NCBI GenBank assembly: GCA_035335645.1
Contig: DAOQMM010000010.1
Coordinates: 1 to 57,638, forward strand
Direction: 5' to 3'
Origin: Zoogloea sp035335645
Lineage (GTDB): Bacteria; Pseudomonadota; Gammaproteobacteria; Burkholderiales; Rhodocyclaceae
DNA: 57,638 bases
Of this stretch, positions 1-8,702 are shown piece by piece (within the stretch, counting starts at the first letter, position 1; the number at the start of each line of letters is the position of its first letter). Position numbers and translations under genes: made by a program. A model generated the notes under the pieces. The model searched no databases. It saw only the letters and a program-made list of their open reading frames with translations, and was not told where the DNA came from.

Positions 1-48
1 GCATTATAAAGAACTATTCAACGACGTCAACAACATTGGAAAAATAAA

Positions 49-2301
49 TCAGCGCTCCGCGAACAAGGTACCGAAGCGGGATTTCATCCAGCCCTGAAAA
101 GTCGGGGCCGGCATCGGGCATCCATACAGGAAGCCCTGCATCTCTTCGCACCCCATCGACTCCAGCAGTTCCGCCTGACTCTCGGTCTCCACGCCCTCCG
201 CTGTCACTTTCAAGCCCAAGCTTTCGGCCAGCTTGACGATCATCCGGGCGATGCAACCTTCAGCCGTTGAGGGCGTCAGCTCCCTCACAAACGCGCGATC
301 GATTTTCACCCGGTCAAAAGGCAAGCGGTTGAGGCTACCAAGTGACGAAAAACCGCACCCGAAGTCGTCGACGGCCACACTGAAGCCCAGCGCTTTGAGC
401 TCCCTCAGTTGCCGGGCCACGGATTCGGGGTCATCCACAGCGACGGACTCCGTGATTTCCAGTTCCAGGCGCGAAGGATCGATCCCGGTTTCGTGGATCT
501 GAGCAAGCACCTTCGATACGAAGTCCGGCTCACGGAACTGGGCAGCCGAGATGTTGATACCCACCCGGATCGGGGGCAGCCCCTCTGCGTCCCAGCGGAC
601 AAGCTGACGGCAAGCCTCGGCGAGCACCCAGTCCCCGATTTCGACGATCAGTCCGGTGTATTCAGCCAGTGGGATGAACACGTCGGGGGAGACCATCTCG
701 CCATCCGGCTTGAACCACCGAATCAGGGCCTCGCAGCCGACCGCCATCTTGTCGCCCAGGCGCACCTGCGGCTGGTAGAACAACTCGAGTCCCTGGCCAA
801 GATGAAGCGCCGACCGCAATTCGTTCAACAGCTGTACCCGGCTCTGTGTCCGTTCCTCCATCTCGCTGGCATAGAAGCTGCAGTGCTGATCGCCTTGCTG
901 CTTGGCCTGAGCCAGTGCCAGATTGGCGCGTTTGAGGAGTTCAACCGCACCGCCGGCCACAGGCACGACGTCGACGAATCCCGCGCGGGCCCGCATCGGG
1001 ACTGCATGTCCGCGCACACCGAATGGCGTCGCGAAGACGTCGAGCACTGCCGAGGCCTCTTCATGCCCCGTGCGCCAACACACGCCAAACGCGTCGCCTG
1101 CCAGACGCGACAAAAAGGCCTCAGGACCGAGCCGATGCCCGAGTCGGCGCGTCACGTCAACCAACAGCGCGTCACCACTGCGATGCCCCAGCGCGTTGTT
1201 CAGTTCAGAGAAACGAACGATGTCGATGATGCCCAGGACCCAGCCACCGCCATCGAGGCGTGCCAGCGCGGCATCGAGACGATCAAGAAAACAGGTCCGA
1301 TTGGGCAGGCGGGTGAGTTGATCGAAATAGGCAAAGAAGTTCAGCCGCTCAAGGAGGAGAACGTTCTCGAACGCAACCCGCAGGTGCGCGGCCAGGACGC
1401 CGACCAGATGCCGCAACATCTCGTCAGCAGGGCGATCCAGATCTACAAGAACGCAGGCTTCCTTGCCATAACGACTGCCCAGGAAGAGGCACATCGTCCG
1501 GTCGCCGAACACAGATGCCTGCTGGGCACGCGCGCGACGTATCGACTCCACCCACGCCGCGTCTCTCAGCTCCGACAGCAAGGCCCCCTCCTCGCAGGAA
1601 TAGCTGCCGCGTCCAGCAAGGATGCCCAAGCGGTCCTCAAGTGTCCCGCCGTCGCCGGTCGGACCGCAAAACGCCGCCTGAATCGGACGCCCCACCAACG
1701 ACTCAATGCGGCCCAGCGCAACACTGGCGAACTCCGCGACAGAACGGGGAATCTCCCCTTGCACGCCGGAAAGCGCAATCTCCCGCATGCCCCGCATTCC
1801 GACCGACAGGCGGCGGATCTGTTCATACGCCCTGATGGCTGCCGTCAGCGTCGTCAGCAAGCGCGTGTGGGTCAGTTCAGCCTTCGTCCGGTAGTCGTTG
1901 ATGTCGTACTCGCGGATCACCTTCATTTCCGGCGCATAGCCAGGTTGACCGGTGCGAAGCACGATCCGCACCTCGCTGCGCCCCAATGTCTCGCGAATGG
2001 TGTGCACCAGGGCAAGACCGGCATCCGGACTTTCCATCACCACATCGAGGAGGATGACCGCAATATCGTCATCCCCAGCGATCCGCGCCCGGGCCTCGGC
2101 GGCCGACGTCGCATGCAGCAACGCAATCCGGCGCCCGCAGACGATGGCATCACGCAGCGCGAATTCGGTTGCCTGATGCACCTCTGCATCGTCGTCGACC
2201 ACCAGCACGGTCCAGGCATCTGCCATTCCCGGCACAGCGGCGCTCGCGTCCTCGTCGAGGAGTTCGAGTACGTCGTCGGGCGAAGGAATCGTGGCGGTCA
2301 T
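49..2301 (-). CDS. Response regulator with DUF3369, degenerate GGDEF and EAL domains (probable c-di-GMP phosphodiesterase)
   Basis: A 750-residue cytoplasmic signalling protein. Residues about 31-160 are a receiver domain with the acidic cluster DDD (36-38), phospho-acceptor D86 in LLDVVME and K140. A DUF3369-like region follows (about 165-315). The diguanylate cyclase domain is degenerate: AGDAF at 401-405 replaces GGDEF, so cyclase activity is unlikely. The EAL domain is intact from E524-A525-L526 on, with ELEITES, VDDFG, KID and AEGVE motifs, which fits an active c-di-GMP phosphodiesterase. The reading frame is open upstream to 2424, but ATG at 2301 (MTATIPSPDD) is preferred because the extension is uncharacteristic. 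The gene is divergent from the acyltransferase at 2481, with 179 bp between them. Family assignment is sure; the input signal is unknown. Confidence 0.93.
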   Translation of the reverse strand: MTATIPSPDDVLELLDEDASAAVPGMADAWTVLVVDDDAEVHQATEFALRDAIVCGRRIALLHATSAAEARARIAGDDDIAVILLDVVMESPDAGLALVHTIRETLGRSEVRIVLRTGQPGYAPEMKVIREYDINDYRTKAELTHTRLLTTLTAAIRAYEQIRRLSVGMRGMREIALSGVQGEIPRSVAEFASVALGRIESLVGRPIQAAFCGPTGDGGTLEDRLGILAGRGSYSCEEGALLSELRDAAWVESIRRARAQQASVFGDRTMCLFLGSRYGKEACVLVDLDRPADEMLRHLVGVLAAHLRVAFENVLLLERLNFFAYFDQLTRLPNRTCFLDRLDAALARLDGGGWVLGIIDIVRFSELNNALGHRSGDALLVDVTRRLGHRLGPEAFLSRLAGDAFGVCWRTGHEEASAVLDVFATPFGVRGHAVPMRARAGFVDVVPVAGGAVELLKRANLALAQAKQQGDQHCSFYASEMEERTQSRVQLLNELRSALHLGQGLELFYQPQVRLGDKMAVGCEALIRWFKPDGEMVSPDVFIPLAEYTGLIVEIGDWVLAEACRQLVRWDAEGLPPIRVGINISAAQFREPDFVSKVLAQIHETGIDPSRLELEITESVAVDDPESVARQLRELKALGFSVAVDDFGCGFSSLGSLNRLPFDRVKIDRAFVRELTPSTAEGCIARMIVKLAESLGLKVTAEGVETESQAELLESMGCEEMQGFLYGCPMPAPTFQGWMKSRFGTLFAER

Positions 2302-2480
2302 TAAACGGAATCCGGGTCGAAAATCGAGCGCAACACTGCGCTTCACGGAGACTAACGGCCCCGGATGAATGGGCTTTAGCGTCCGCAGCCCTTCCTCCCA
2401 CGAACACACCGATTCGGCGCACAATGAACCTTCGGCGACACCATGCCAATCGCACGATCACAACAAGACCGGAGACCGCC

Positions 2481-3899
2481 ATGAACACGACCGAACGCCT
2501 GGCCAGCCTCGACATGACCTGGCTTCAGCTCGACCGTGAGACCAATCGCCTCCACGTCACGGGCGTGCTGGTGTTCGATACGCGCCTGCGTCGAGACCGC
2601 CTCGAAGACATCCTGCGCCGCCGCTTGCTGCGCCTCGATCGCTTTGGTCAGCATGTCATCCGCGATACGGTCGGCGCCATCTGGGAATCGGGACGGGTGG
2701 ACCTGGACTACCATGTGCAGACCTTCGCCCTCCCCGACGCAGCCGATCCCCGTCACGCACTGCAGGCGCTCGTGGGCCGGCTCGCGAGCACACCGCTCGA
2801 CCCCGGTCGTCCCCTCTGGCAGCTTCATCTGGTCGAAAAATACCGGCATGGCAGCGCCGTGGTGGTGCGCGTCCATCAATGCATCGCTGACAGCATCGCC
2901 CTTATAGGCGTCGTCCAGTCCCTCACGGACGATCACCCCACCACGCCGGAAGACGCCATACCGCCGGCCGGCCAGTTTGACGCCAGCTTTTTCGAACACC
3001 TCTACGCGCCTCTCACCCAGGCCATGATCGAAGGGATCAAGCTCTCGGGCGCGGCATGGGCCAAGTACTGGAGTCTCCTTTTCTATCCCCAGCAGGTCTT
3101 CGACTACGCCCGTACCAACGCGGCACTGACCATGGAAGTCGGCAAGCTTATGGGCATGCGTGACGACTCCCGTACCTGCCTGAAGGGCACCCCTCAGGGC
3201 ACCAAGCTCGCAAGTTGGAGCGCACCGCTCGCAGCGTCCAGCGTCCAGGCCGCCGCCCGTACCCATCGCGCCACCAACGATGCCACCCTGCTCGCCTGTC
3301 TGGCGGGAGCCCTCAGGCGCTTTTTCGTTCGCCAGGGTGACGGCGCCGAGGGGGTTGAATTACGTGCCCTCGTCCCCGTCAATCTGCGTGGCGAGAAGGC
3401 CCGGGACCCCCTGGGCAACCGCGGCGGCATCCTGCCGCTGGCCCTGCCCGTAGGCATCGATGATCCGGTCACCCGCCTGGCAGAGATCCAGCGCCGACTG
3501 GAGGATTTCGAAGACGCCTATCGGGCCCATGACACCCTGGGCCTCTTCAACCTGATCGGTCAGACCCCCCGCGCCGTCCAGGCCCAGGCCCTCAGACTGG
3601 TCTCTGCCAAGGCCAGCGCCCTGCTCTGCCACGTGCCGGCCGCTTCCGAGGCGCGCTACGTGGATGGCGCCCGCATCAGCGAGCAGATGTTCTGGAGCCC
3701 GGTCACCGGCGACATGGGGCTGTCCATGAGCATTCTCAGCTACGCAGGGCATTATCAGGTCGGCCTGATGGTTGACGCATCAATGGTGCCCGATCCCGAG
3801 ACGATCACCGGACAGCTGGGGGAGGAACTCCGTTTGCTCCGCAATGCGCCCGCCAGCAGCCGCAAACCTCGCAGCCGCAAGGCCGCCAGCACAAGCTGA
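2481..3899 (+). CDS. Wax ester synthase/diacylglycerol acyltransferase (WS/DGAT) family protein with altered active-site motif
   Basis: A 472-residue member of the bacterial WS/DGAT O-acyltransferases, which join acyl-CoA to fatty alcohols or diacylglycerol to make storage lipids. Family hallmarks are present: DPGRPLW (107-113), ATNDATLLACLAG, and VPVNLRG followed by DPLGNRGG. The catalytic motif normally reads HHxxxDG, but here it reads H132-Q133-C-I-A-D-S, so the second histidine and the glycine are both replaced. This residue is the catalytic base in characterised members, so the protein may be inactive or may act differently. The ATG at 2481 follows GGAGACCGCC. The C-terminus is basic (RKPRSRKAAS). 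The gene is convergent with the ABC permease gene, with only 9 bp between the stops. Confidence 0.9.
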   Translation: MNTTERLASLDMTWLQLDRETNRLHVTGVLVFDTRLRRDRLEDILRRRLLRLDRFGQHVIRDTVGAIWESGRVDLDYHVQTFALPDAADPRHALQALVGRLASTPLDPGRPLWQLHLVEKYRHGSAVVVRVHQCIADSIALIGVVQSLTDDHPTTPEDAIPPAGQFDASFFEHLYAPLTQAMIEGIKLSGAAWAKYWSLLFYPQQVFDYARTNAALTMEVGKLMGMRDDSRTCLKGTPQGTKLASWSAPLAASSVQAAARTHRATNDATLLACLAGALRRFFVRQGDGAEGVELRALVPVNLRGEKARDPLGNRGGILPLALPVGIDDPVTRLAEIQRRLEDFEDAYRAHDTLGLFNLIGQTPRAVQAQALRLVSAKASALLCHVPAASEARYVDGARISEQMFWSPVTGDMGLSMSILSYAGHYQVGLMVDASMVPDPETITGQLGEELRLLRNAPASSRKPRSRKAASTS

Positions 3900-3908
3900 G
3901 CGGTCTCG

Positions 3909-5327
3909 TCAGACGGAGCGGGGATCGAAGGCGTCGCGGACCACGTCGGCAAACAGGTTGGCGGCCAGTACCAGCACGAACATGAACACGAAGGCCGCAG
4001 CGAGGCTCCACCACACCATCGGCTCCCGTGCCAGTTCCATGCGTGCGGCATTGATCATGGTTCCGAAACTCACCGTGTTCGGATCGACGCCGATGCCCAC
4101 GTAGGACAGCACGGCTTCCGCCAGCACCAATCCTGAAAAATCCATCACCACGGCGATCAGCACCAAGTGCATGAGGTTGGGCAGCACGTGGCGGAGCAGA
4201 ATGCGTGCCGTAGACACGCCAAAGGCACGCGCCGCTTGTACGTACTCCAGTTCACGCAGCTTGAGCGTCTCGCCTCGCAGGAGCCGGCACAGGCTGGTCC
4301 AGCTGGTCATGCCGAGAATGAAGCACAGTGCCAACAGGCGCGCGTCGGCCCGGTCCGCGGCCGTATCGAACCAGTGCGGATGGGTGTCGATCACCACCTG
4401 CATCATCAGAACGGCCGCGGCAATCAGGAGCACACCGGGTATCGAATTGAGCACCGTGTAGACGTACTGGATCAGATCATCCACCCAGCCCCCCAGATAG
4501 CCCGCCAGAATGCCGAGCGCGATGGCCAGGGGAAGGGTCAGCAAGGTCGTCAGGGTGCCGATCACGAGCGCCGTGCGGATGCTCTTGAGCGTCAGATAGA
4601 GCACGTCCTGCCCTACCTTGTCCGTCCCGAAGACGTGGTACTCCGCAGCCAGCATCAGCGCCGGTCCGGCAATCGCCAGCACCCCCAGGAGGGTCAGCAG
4701 AAGCGCCCGCCAGGCGAGCCCGCCCTTGCCGCGGGACAGCGCCCGCCACGCCGCGCCGACAGGCACCCCACGGCTGCGCGCGACCCCCAGCACGACCACC
4801 GCAGCCACGCCTGCCCACACGCCCAATCCGGCGGCGAGCCCCAGCCCGCCTCGCCCGATGACATCGCCAACGTGGTCTGATTCGGGATAGCGCAGATCCT
4901 TTCCCGCATGCCGAAGTCGGGGGAATTCCCGACTCTGGCTGCCATCGGGCCGTTCGACCGTCTCGCGGGCAAAGAGGTGGAGGGCGAGCGGCGCAGAATA
5001 GGTTTTTTCGGTCCGTGCCCTCAGGGGCGCCGCCAACGCGTCCAGCGCACTGCGCACCTCGGTGGATAAGGGCCCCTTCTCGCCGGGCGCCGCGCCAGCC
5101 GGCGGCGCGAGCCGCTCCCGGTAATGGAGACTGTCCAGCCCGCCCACCAGCACGAAGCACAGCAGCACGCCCAAGGACGCCATGCCCACAGCGCTTTCGC
5201 CGACCCGGCGCCAGGCGTCCCTCAAGGGCTCGCTGCGCCGGGCTCGCCAGATGACGAGTGCGACCAGTGCGAGCAACGCGAAGATCAGGACATCGGTCCC
5301 CAGGAGCACAGGCTGGACGCCCCTCAT
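3909..5327 (-). CDS. ABC transporter permease, DppC/YejE family
   Basis: A 472-residue inner-membrane permease of the peptide/nickel importer family. The C-terminal half is a standard BPD_transp_1 domain: VGQDVLYLTLKSIRTALVIG, then the EAA-type loop EYVQAARAFGVSTARILLRH, and the end LFADVVRDAFDPRSV. It is about 130 residues longer than typical YejE because two N-terminal membrane segments and a periplasmic stretch (roughly residues 60-150) precede it. Its ATG overlaps the stop of the upstream permease gene (ATGA, 5324-5327), so the two are translationally coupled. No ATPase or solute-binding protein gene is adjacent, so the substrate cannot be stated; YejABEF-type oligopeptide import is the closest analogy. 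Confidence 0.9.
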   Translation of the reverse strand: MRGVQPVLLGTDVLIFALLALVALVIWRARRSEPLRDAWRRVGESAVGMASLGVLLCFVLVGGLDSLHYRERLAPPAGAAPGEKGPLSTEVRSALDALAAPLRARTEKTYSAPLALHLFARETVERPDGSQSREFPRLRHAGKDLRYPESDHVGDVIGRGGLGLAAGLGVWAGVAAVVVLGVARSRGVPVGAAWRALSRGKGGLAWRALLLTLLGVLAIAGPALMLAAEYHVFGTDKVGQDVLYLTLKSIRTALVIGTLTTLLTLPLAIALGILAGYLGGWVDDLIQYVYTVLNSIPGVLLIAAAVLMMQVVIDTHPHWFDTAADRADARLLALCFILGMTSWTSLCRLLRGETLKLRELEYVQAARAFGVSTARILLRHVLPNLMHLVLIAVVMDFSGLVLAEAVLSYVGIGVDPNTVSFGTMINAARMELAREPMVWWSLAAAFVFMFVLVLAANLFADVVRDAFDPRSV

Positions 5328-6301
5328 TCCAGCCTCACCCGCGGGTCGGCCAGCGTATAGGACAGATCCGTCAAAATCAGGCCGATGATGTAGAGCACCG
5401 ATCCGATGAAGACCATGGCCCGCACCACCGGGAAATCCTGGGCATTGATCGCGTCGATGGTGTAGCTGCCCAGACCGGGAATGCCGAAGAAGGATTCGGT
5501 GATCAGGCTGCCCATGAAGAGGGACGGGATCACCACCACCACACCTGTGAGGATCGGGATCATCCCGTTCTTGAGTACATGACCAAACAGGGCCTGCAAT
5601 TCCGAAAGCCCCTTTGCCCGGGCGGTGCGCACGTAATCACGGTCTGCTTCCTCGAGAAAGACGGTGCGATACCAGCGCGCGCTGCCGCCGATGCCGGCAA
5701 TGACACCGATCGCCACGGGCAGGATCAGGAAACGCGAAGCGTCCAGCCCCTCGCCGTAGCCGGAGATGGGCACCAGATGCAAGATCTTGGACACCAGCCA
5801 CTGACCGCCGATGATGTAGAACAAACCCGAGATCGACATCGCCGCCACGCACAGCACCACGCCGGTAAAGTCCAGATAGGTGCCGCGGAAGAACACCAGC
5901 AGCAGCGCCAGCGACACCGTCACGAACAGGCCCAGGATGAAGGTCGGCAGCGCCACCGCCAGGGACGGCCCCATGCGGCTGCGGATCTCCTGGGCGATGT
6001 CACGTCCGTCATCGGCGCGGCCGAAGTCGAAGACGAACATGCGCACCGACTTGCGGAAGAAGATCGTGTCGGTCAGGGCATCGAGCCCCTGCGCCGCCGT
6101 GTTGTACATCAGCGGCTTGTCGTAACCCCGCTCCACCTTCCAGCGCTCGATGGCCTCGGGCGTCACCCGCTTGACGCCCAGTTGCATGCGCGCCATGTCA
6201 TCCGGCGTATTCACCACGAAGAACAGGGCGAAGGTCAGCAGATTCACCCCGATGAGGATCAGCGGGGCGTACAACAGACGGCGCAGGATGTAAGCGAGCA
6301 T
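5324..6301 (-). CDS. ABC transporter permease, DppB/YejB family
   Basis: A 325-residue inner-membrane permease, partner of the DppC-like protein encoded just downstream (4-bp overlap). The N-terminus MLAYILRRLLYAPLILIG is the classic DppB/YejB start, followed by a periplasmic stretch with MQLGVKRVTPEAIERWK. The cytoplasmic EAA loop reads YVRTARAKGLSELQALFGHV and the protein ends LTDLSYTLADPRVRLE. The frame can also open three codons upstream at a TTG (6310), but ATG at 6301 aligns with family starts. It lies 63 bp downstream of the SPFH gene. It may be the start of an incomplete transporter operon, since neither ATPase nor binding protein is found nearby. Confidence 0.9.
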   Translation of the reverse strand: MLAYILRRLLYAPLILIGVNLLTFALFFVVNTPDDMARMQLGVKRVTPEAIERWKVERGYDKPLMYNTAAQGLDALTDTIFFRKSVRMFVFDFGRADDGRDIAQEIRSRMGPSLAVALPTFILGLFVTVSLALLLVFFRGTYLDFTGVVLCVAAMSISGLFYIIGGQWLVSKILHLVPISGYGEGLDASRFLILPVAIGVIAGIGGSARWYRTVFLEEADRDYVRTARAKGLSELQALFGHVLKNGMIPILTGVVVVIPSLFMGSLITESFFGIPGLGSYTIDAINAQDFPVVRAMVFIGSVLYIIGLILTDLSYTLADPRVRLE

Positions 6302-6364
6302 GGGGCGCAATGCTACCCGGCCGGCGGGCCGAACAGAAGCCCGGACATCGTCTGGCGAATCCCG

Positions 6365-7216
6365 TCAGCGCTTGCCGAGGATGCCCTTCACCGCGTCCTG
6401 CAGATCGGCCGGCAGCAGCACCACGCGGGCATTCTCCGACGCCCCCAGGCGCTCCAGCGAGGCGATGTACTTTTCGCCCAGCAGGAAGAGCATCGGCGCT
6501 GTCTCGGTCCCCACCGCCGCGGTCACCCGGCGGATCGCCTCGGCCGACGCCTCCGCCAGCATCACCTGGGCATTGGCATCGCGCTTGGAGGACTCCAGGC
6601 GCGCCTCCGCTTCGAGGATGGCCGCCTGCTTGGCGCCTTCCGCCCGCGTCACCACGGCCTTGCGTTCCCGCTCGGCGGAGGCCTGCTGCTCCATGGCCCG
6701 CTGCATGGATTCGGACGGCTTGATGTCCTGGATCTCCACCGACTTCACCGTCAGGCCCCAATCCACCGCCTCGTCGGCAATGCTCTCGCGCAGGCGCGCC
6801 TTGATCTTGTCACGGCTCGACAGGGCCTCGTCCAGTTCCATCTCGCCGATGATGGAGCGCAGCGTGGTCATGATCATGTTGCGGATCGCCTCTGAGAAAT
6901 CCGTCACGCCATACACCGCCTTGACCGGATCCGTCACCTTCAGGAAGGCGATGGCGTTGGTCAGGATCACCGCATTGTCGCGGGTGATGACCTCCTGCTC
7001 CTGCACGTCGAGGATGATGTCCTTGGTCACCATCCGGTACGCCACCCGGTCAAGGTAGGGAATGATCAGGTTGAGCCCCGGCCGGAGCGTGCCGAAATAC
7101 TTACCCAGCCGTTCCACGATCCACTCTTCGCCCTGGGGCACGATGCGCACGCCCTTCGCCAGCGTCACCAGCGCAAAGACCAGGACTGCCAGAACCACCA
7201 CCATGCCGTTGCTCAT
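6365..7216 (-). CDS. SPFH/band 7 membrane protease regulator (stomatin/paraslipin, QmcA-like)
   Basis: A 283-residue stomatin-like protein with one N-terminal membrane anchor (residues about 4-20, VVVLAVLVFALVTLAKGV). An SPFH domain follows, starting VPQGEEWIVERLGKYFGTL. Then comes a long charged helix (about 185-240, AERERKAVVTRAEGAKQAAI) that is the usual oligomerisation coiled coil. Such proteins form ring-like membrane assemblies that organise lipid microdomains or regulate proteases. The upstream gene, 10 bp away, encodes an NfeD-like protein, the standard partner; the pair is probably one operon. Start ATG at 7216. Confidence 0.93.
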   Translation of the reverse strand: MSNGMVVVLAVLVFALVTLAKGVRIVPQGEEWIVERLGKYFGTLRPGLNLIIPYLDRVAYRMVTKDIILDVQEQEVITRDNAVILTNAIAFLKVTDPVKAVYGVTDFSEAIRNMIMTTLRSIIGEMELDEALSSRDKIKARLRESIADEAVDWGLTVKSVEIQDIKPSESMQRAMEQQASAERERKAVVTRAEGAKQAAILEAEARLESSKRDANAQVMLAEASAEAIRRVTAAVGTETAPMLFLLGEKYIASLERLGASENARVVLLPADLQDAVKGILGKR

Positions 7217-7226
7217 GCCACGCTCC

Positions 7227-7667
7227 TCACACCTTTGACACCTTCAGGAAACTGCCTTCCACCGCCACCACCTTGACCCGCTCACCGGCTGCGATGGCCT
7301 CGTCCGCGCGACACACCCATTCGTCGGCCCCCAGCACCGGCTTCTGGAAGCGCACGCGCCCCCGCTCGAAGGGCGCCACCGCCTGGGACAGGAGGCCGAT
7401 CTCGCCCAGCACGTGAGCGTCCGACTGGCCAATGAGGGTCTTGAACTCACCGCGCCTGAAGACCTTGAACCACAGGAAGACCATGGCCAGCGAAGCGGCG
7501 ACCCACAGGGCGATCTGCGCCGTGCCGCCCAGAGGCAGGACCAGCAGCGCCAACCCGACCAGCAGCCCACCCAGCCCGAACCAGATCAGGAAGAAGGCCG
7601 GAACCGCCAGCTCGGCGATCACCAGGGCGATGCCCAGGACCAGCCAGTGCCACCACTCGAAGACCAT
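7227..7667 (-). CDS. NfeD family membrane protein, partner of the SPFH protein
   Basis: A 146-residue short-form NfeD protein. Membrane segments occupy roughly residues 5-75 (WWHWLVLGIALVIAELAVPA and following), and a C-terminal OB-fold covers about 80-146 with VRFQKPVLGADEWVCRADE. The open frame extends upstream to 8033, but that part is arginine/glycine-rich shadow sequence; ATG at 7667 gives the canonical family start MVFEWWHW. The gene ends 10 bp before the SPFH gene, matching the conserved nfeD-stomatin operon. The long-form protease domain of NfeD is absent, as in most short versions. Confidence 0.9.
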   Translation of the reverse strand: MVFEWWHWLVLGIALVIAELAVPAFFLIWFGLGGLLVGLALLVLPLGGTAQIALWVAASLAMVFLWFKVFRRGEFKTLIGQSDAHVLGEIGLLSQAVAPFERGRVRFQKPVLGADEWVCRADEAIAAGERVKVVAVEGSFLKVSKV

Positions 7668-7816
7668 CGGACGCCTCCCAGGACCTGAATAACCCGTCGC
7701 TGTGACACGGTCATGAACGACTCGTTCCCCGGGCGCCAGTGCCACCAGAGCAGGGACGATCCGGCCCGGATAGCGATGGCCCCCACCCTGTACCCACGCA
7801 CGGCGAATACCCCTTC

Positions 7817-8110
7817 TCAGCCCCGCGCCGCCAGAGCTGCGACGCGGCCCTCCTCCGCGCCGCTCACCCGCACCCGCTTGGCCCGCGACGTCTCGCCGGA
7901 TACCAGCACCACGGCCGATTTCGGCACACGGAGCATCTCCGCGAGATACGCCACCAGGGCCGCGTTGGCCTTGCCGTCCACTGGCGGCGCGGCCAGACGG
8001 ATCTTCAGCGCCTCGCCATGCAGACCGGCGCACTCGGTCTTCTTTGCGCCAGGCTGAATGTGAAGATTCAGGACAAGGCCACCGTCGGCGGTATGGCTGA
8101 ACCAGCTCAC
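7817..8110 (-). CDS. DUF167 (YggU) family protein
   Basis: A 97-residue small protein of unknown function. The family signature is clear: GLVLNLHIQPGAKKTE, then IRLAAPPVDGKANAALVAYL and a C-terminal VSGETSRAKRVRV. The frame continues upstream into yggT (to 8170), but the GTG at 8110 starts the protein just where YggU homologues begin and lies 7 bp after the yggT stop. The proC-yggT-yggU order is widely conserved in proteobacteria. No good Shine-Dalgarno sequence is visible, so translation may be coupled to yggT. Confidence 0.88.
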   Translation of the reverse strand: MSWFSHTADGGLVLNLHIQPGAKKTECAGLHGEALKIRLAAPPVDGKANAALVAYLAEMLRVPKSAVVLVSGETSRAKRVRVSGAEEGRVAALAARG

Positions 8111-8117
8111 GGCTGCG

Positions 8118-8690
8118 TCAAGCCATGCCCAGCAGCGAGAAACGCAGAAACGCCAGCGCGCTGAGCGCAATCTGGAGCACGAAGAGCAGCACGATCGGGC
8201 TCAGATCCACACCGCCGATGAGCGGGACGAGACGCCGGAACGGCCGCAGGAAAGGGTCGGCCAGCGCATACACCACGCCCGCCAGCGGCGCATGGGGATT
8301 TACCCACGAGAAGATCGCGGACATCAGCACCACGCCCATCGTCAGGTACAGCGCCACCTTCACGGTCTCCAGCAGGCCCACGCCCCACATCACCGCCAGC
8401 AGGCTCAGCGGATCGGCGCGACCGATCACGCCATGCACCCAGAGGGTCACAAAGACCACCAGCGTCTGCACAACCCAGGCCGGCAGCAGGCTGGCCATGT
8501 CCAGCCCGAACAGACCGGGCACCAGCCTGCGCAACGGAATCACCAGCCAGTCGGTGGTGGCCAGCACGAACTGGCCGAGGGGATTGCGGAAGGACACCCG
8601 CTGCCACTGCATGACGAAGCGCGCCAACAGCACGCCCGCGAGCAGGCTGCCGAGCGTATCCACGATGGTCAGGATCAGGCTGCCGAACAT
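8118..8690 (-). CDS. YggT family integral membrane protein
   Basis: A 190-residue inner-membrane protein made of two YGGT repeats. Each has a helical hairpin followed by a proline/arginine-rich amphipathic segment: WLVIPLRRLVPGLFG near 50-65 and ADPFLRPFRRLVPLIGGVD near 145-163. The function of YggT is not firmly established; links to osmotic tolerance and to envelope or cell-division organisation have been suggested. The ATG at 8690 is preceded by a strong GAGGAGG ribosome binding site. The gene follows proC with a 12-bp gap and precedes the DUF167 gene, forming a small operon. Confidence 0.92.
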   Translation of the reverse strand: MFGSLILTIVDTLGSLLAGVLLARFVMQWQRVSFRNPLGQFVLATTDWLVIPLRRLVPGLFGLDMASLLPAWVVQTLVVFVTLWVHGVIGRADPLSLLAVMWGVGLLETVKVALYLTMGVVLMSAIFSWVNPHAPLAGVVYALADPFLRPFRRLVPLIGGVDLSPIVLLFVLQIALSALAFLRFSLLGMA

Positions 8691-8702
8691 GGAATGTCCT
8701 CC

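Noticed and set aside
409..2304. Plus-strand open frame of 631 codons
   Set aside because: Antisense of the REC-DUF3369-GGDEF-EAL gene with no recognisable domain.
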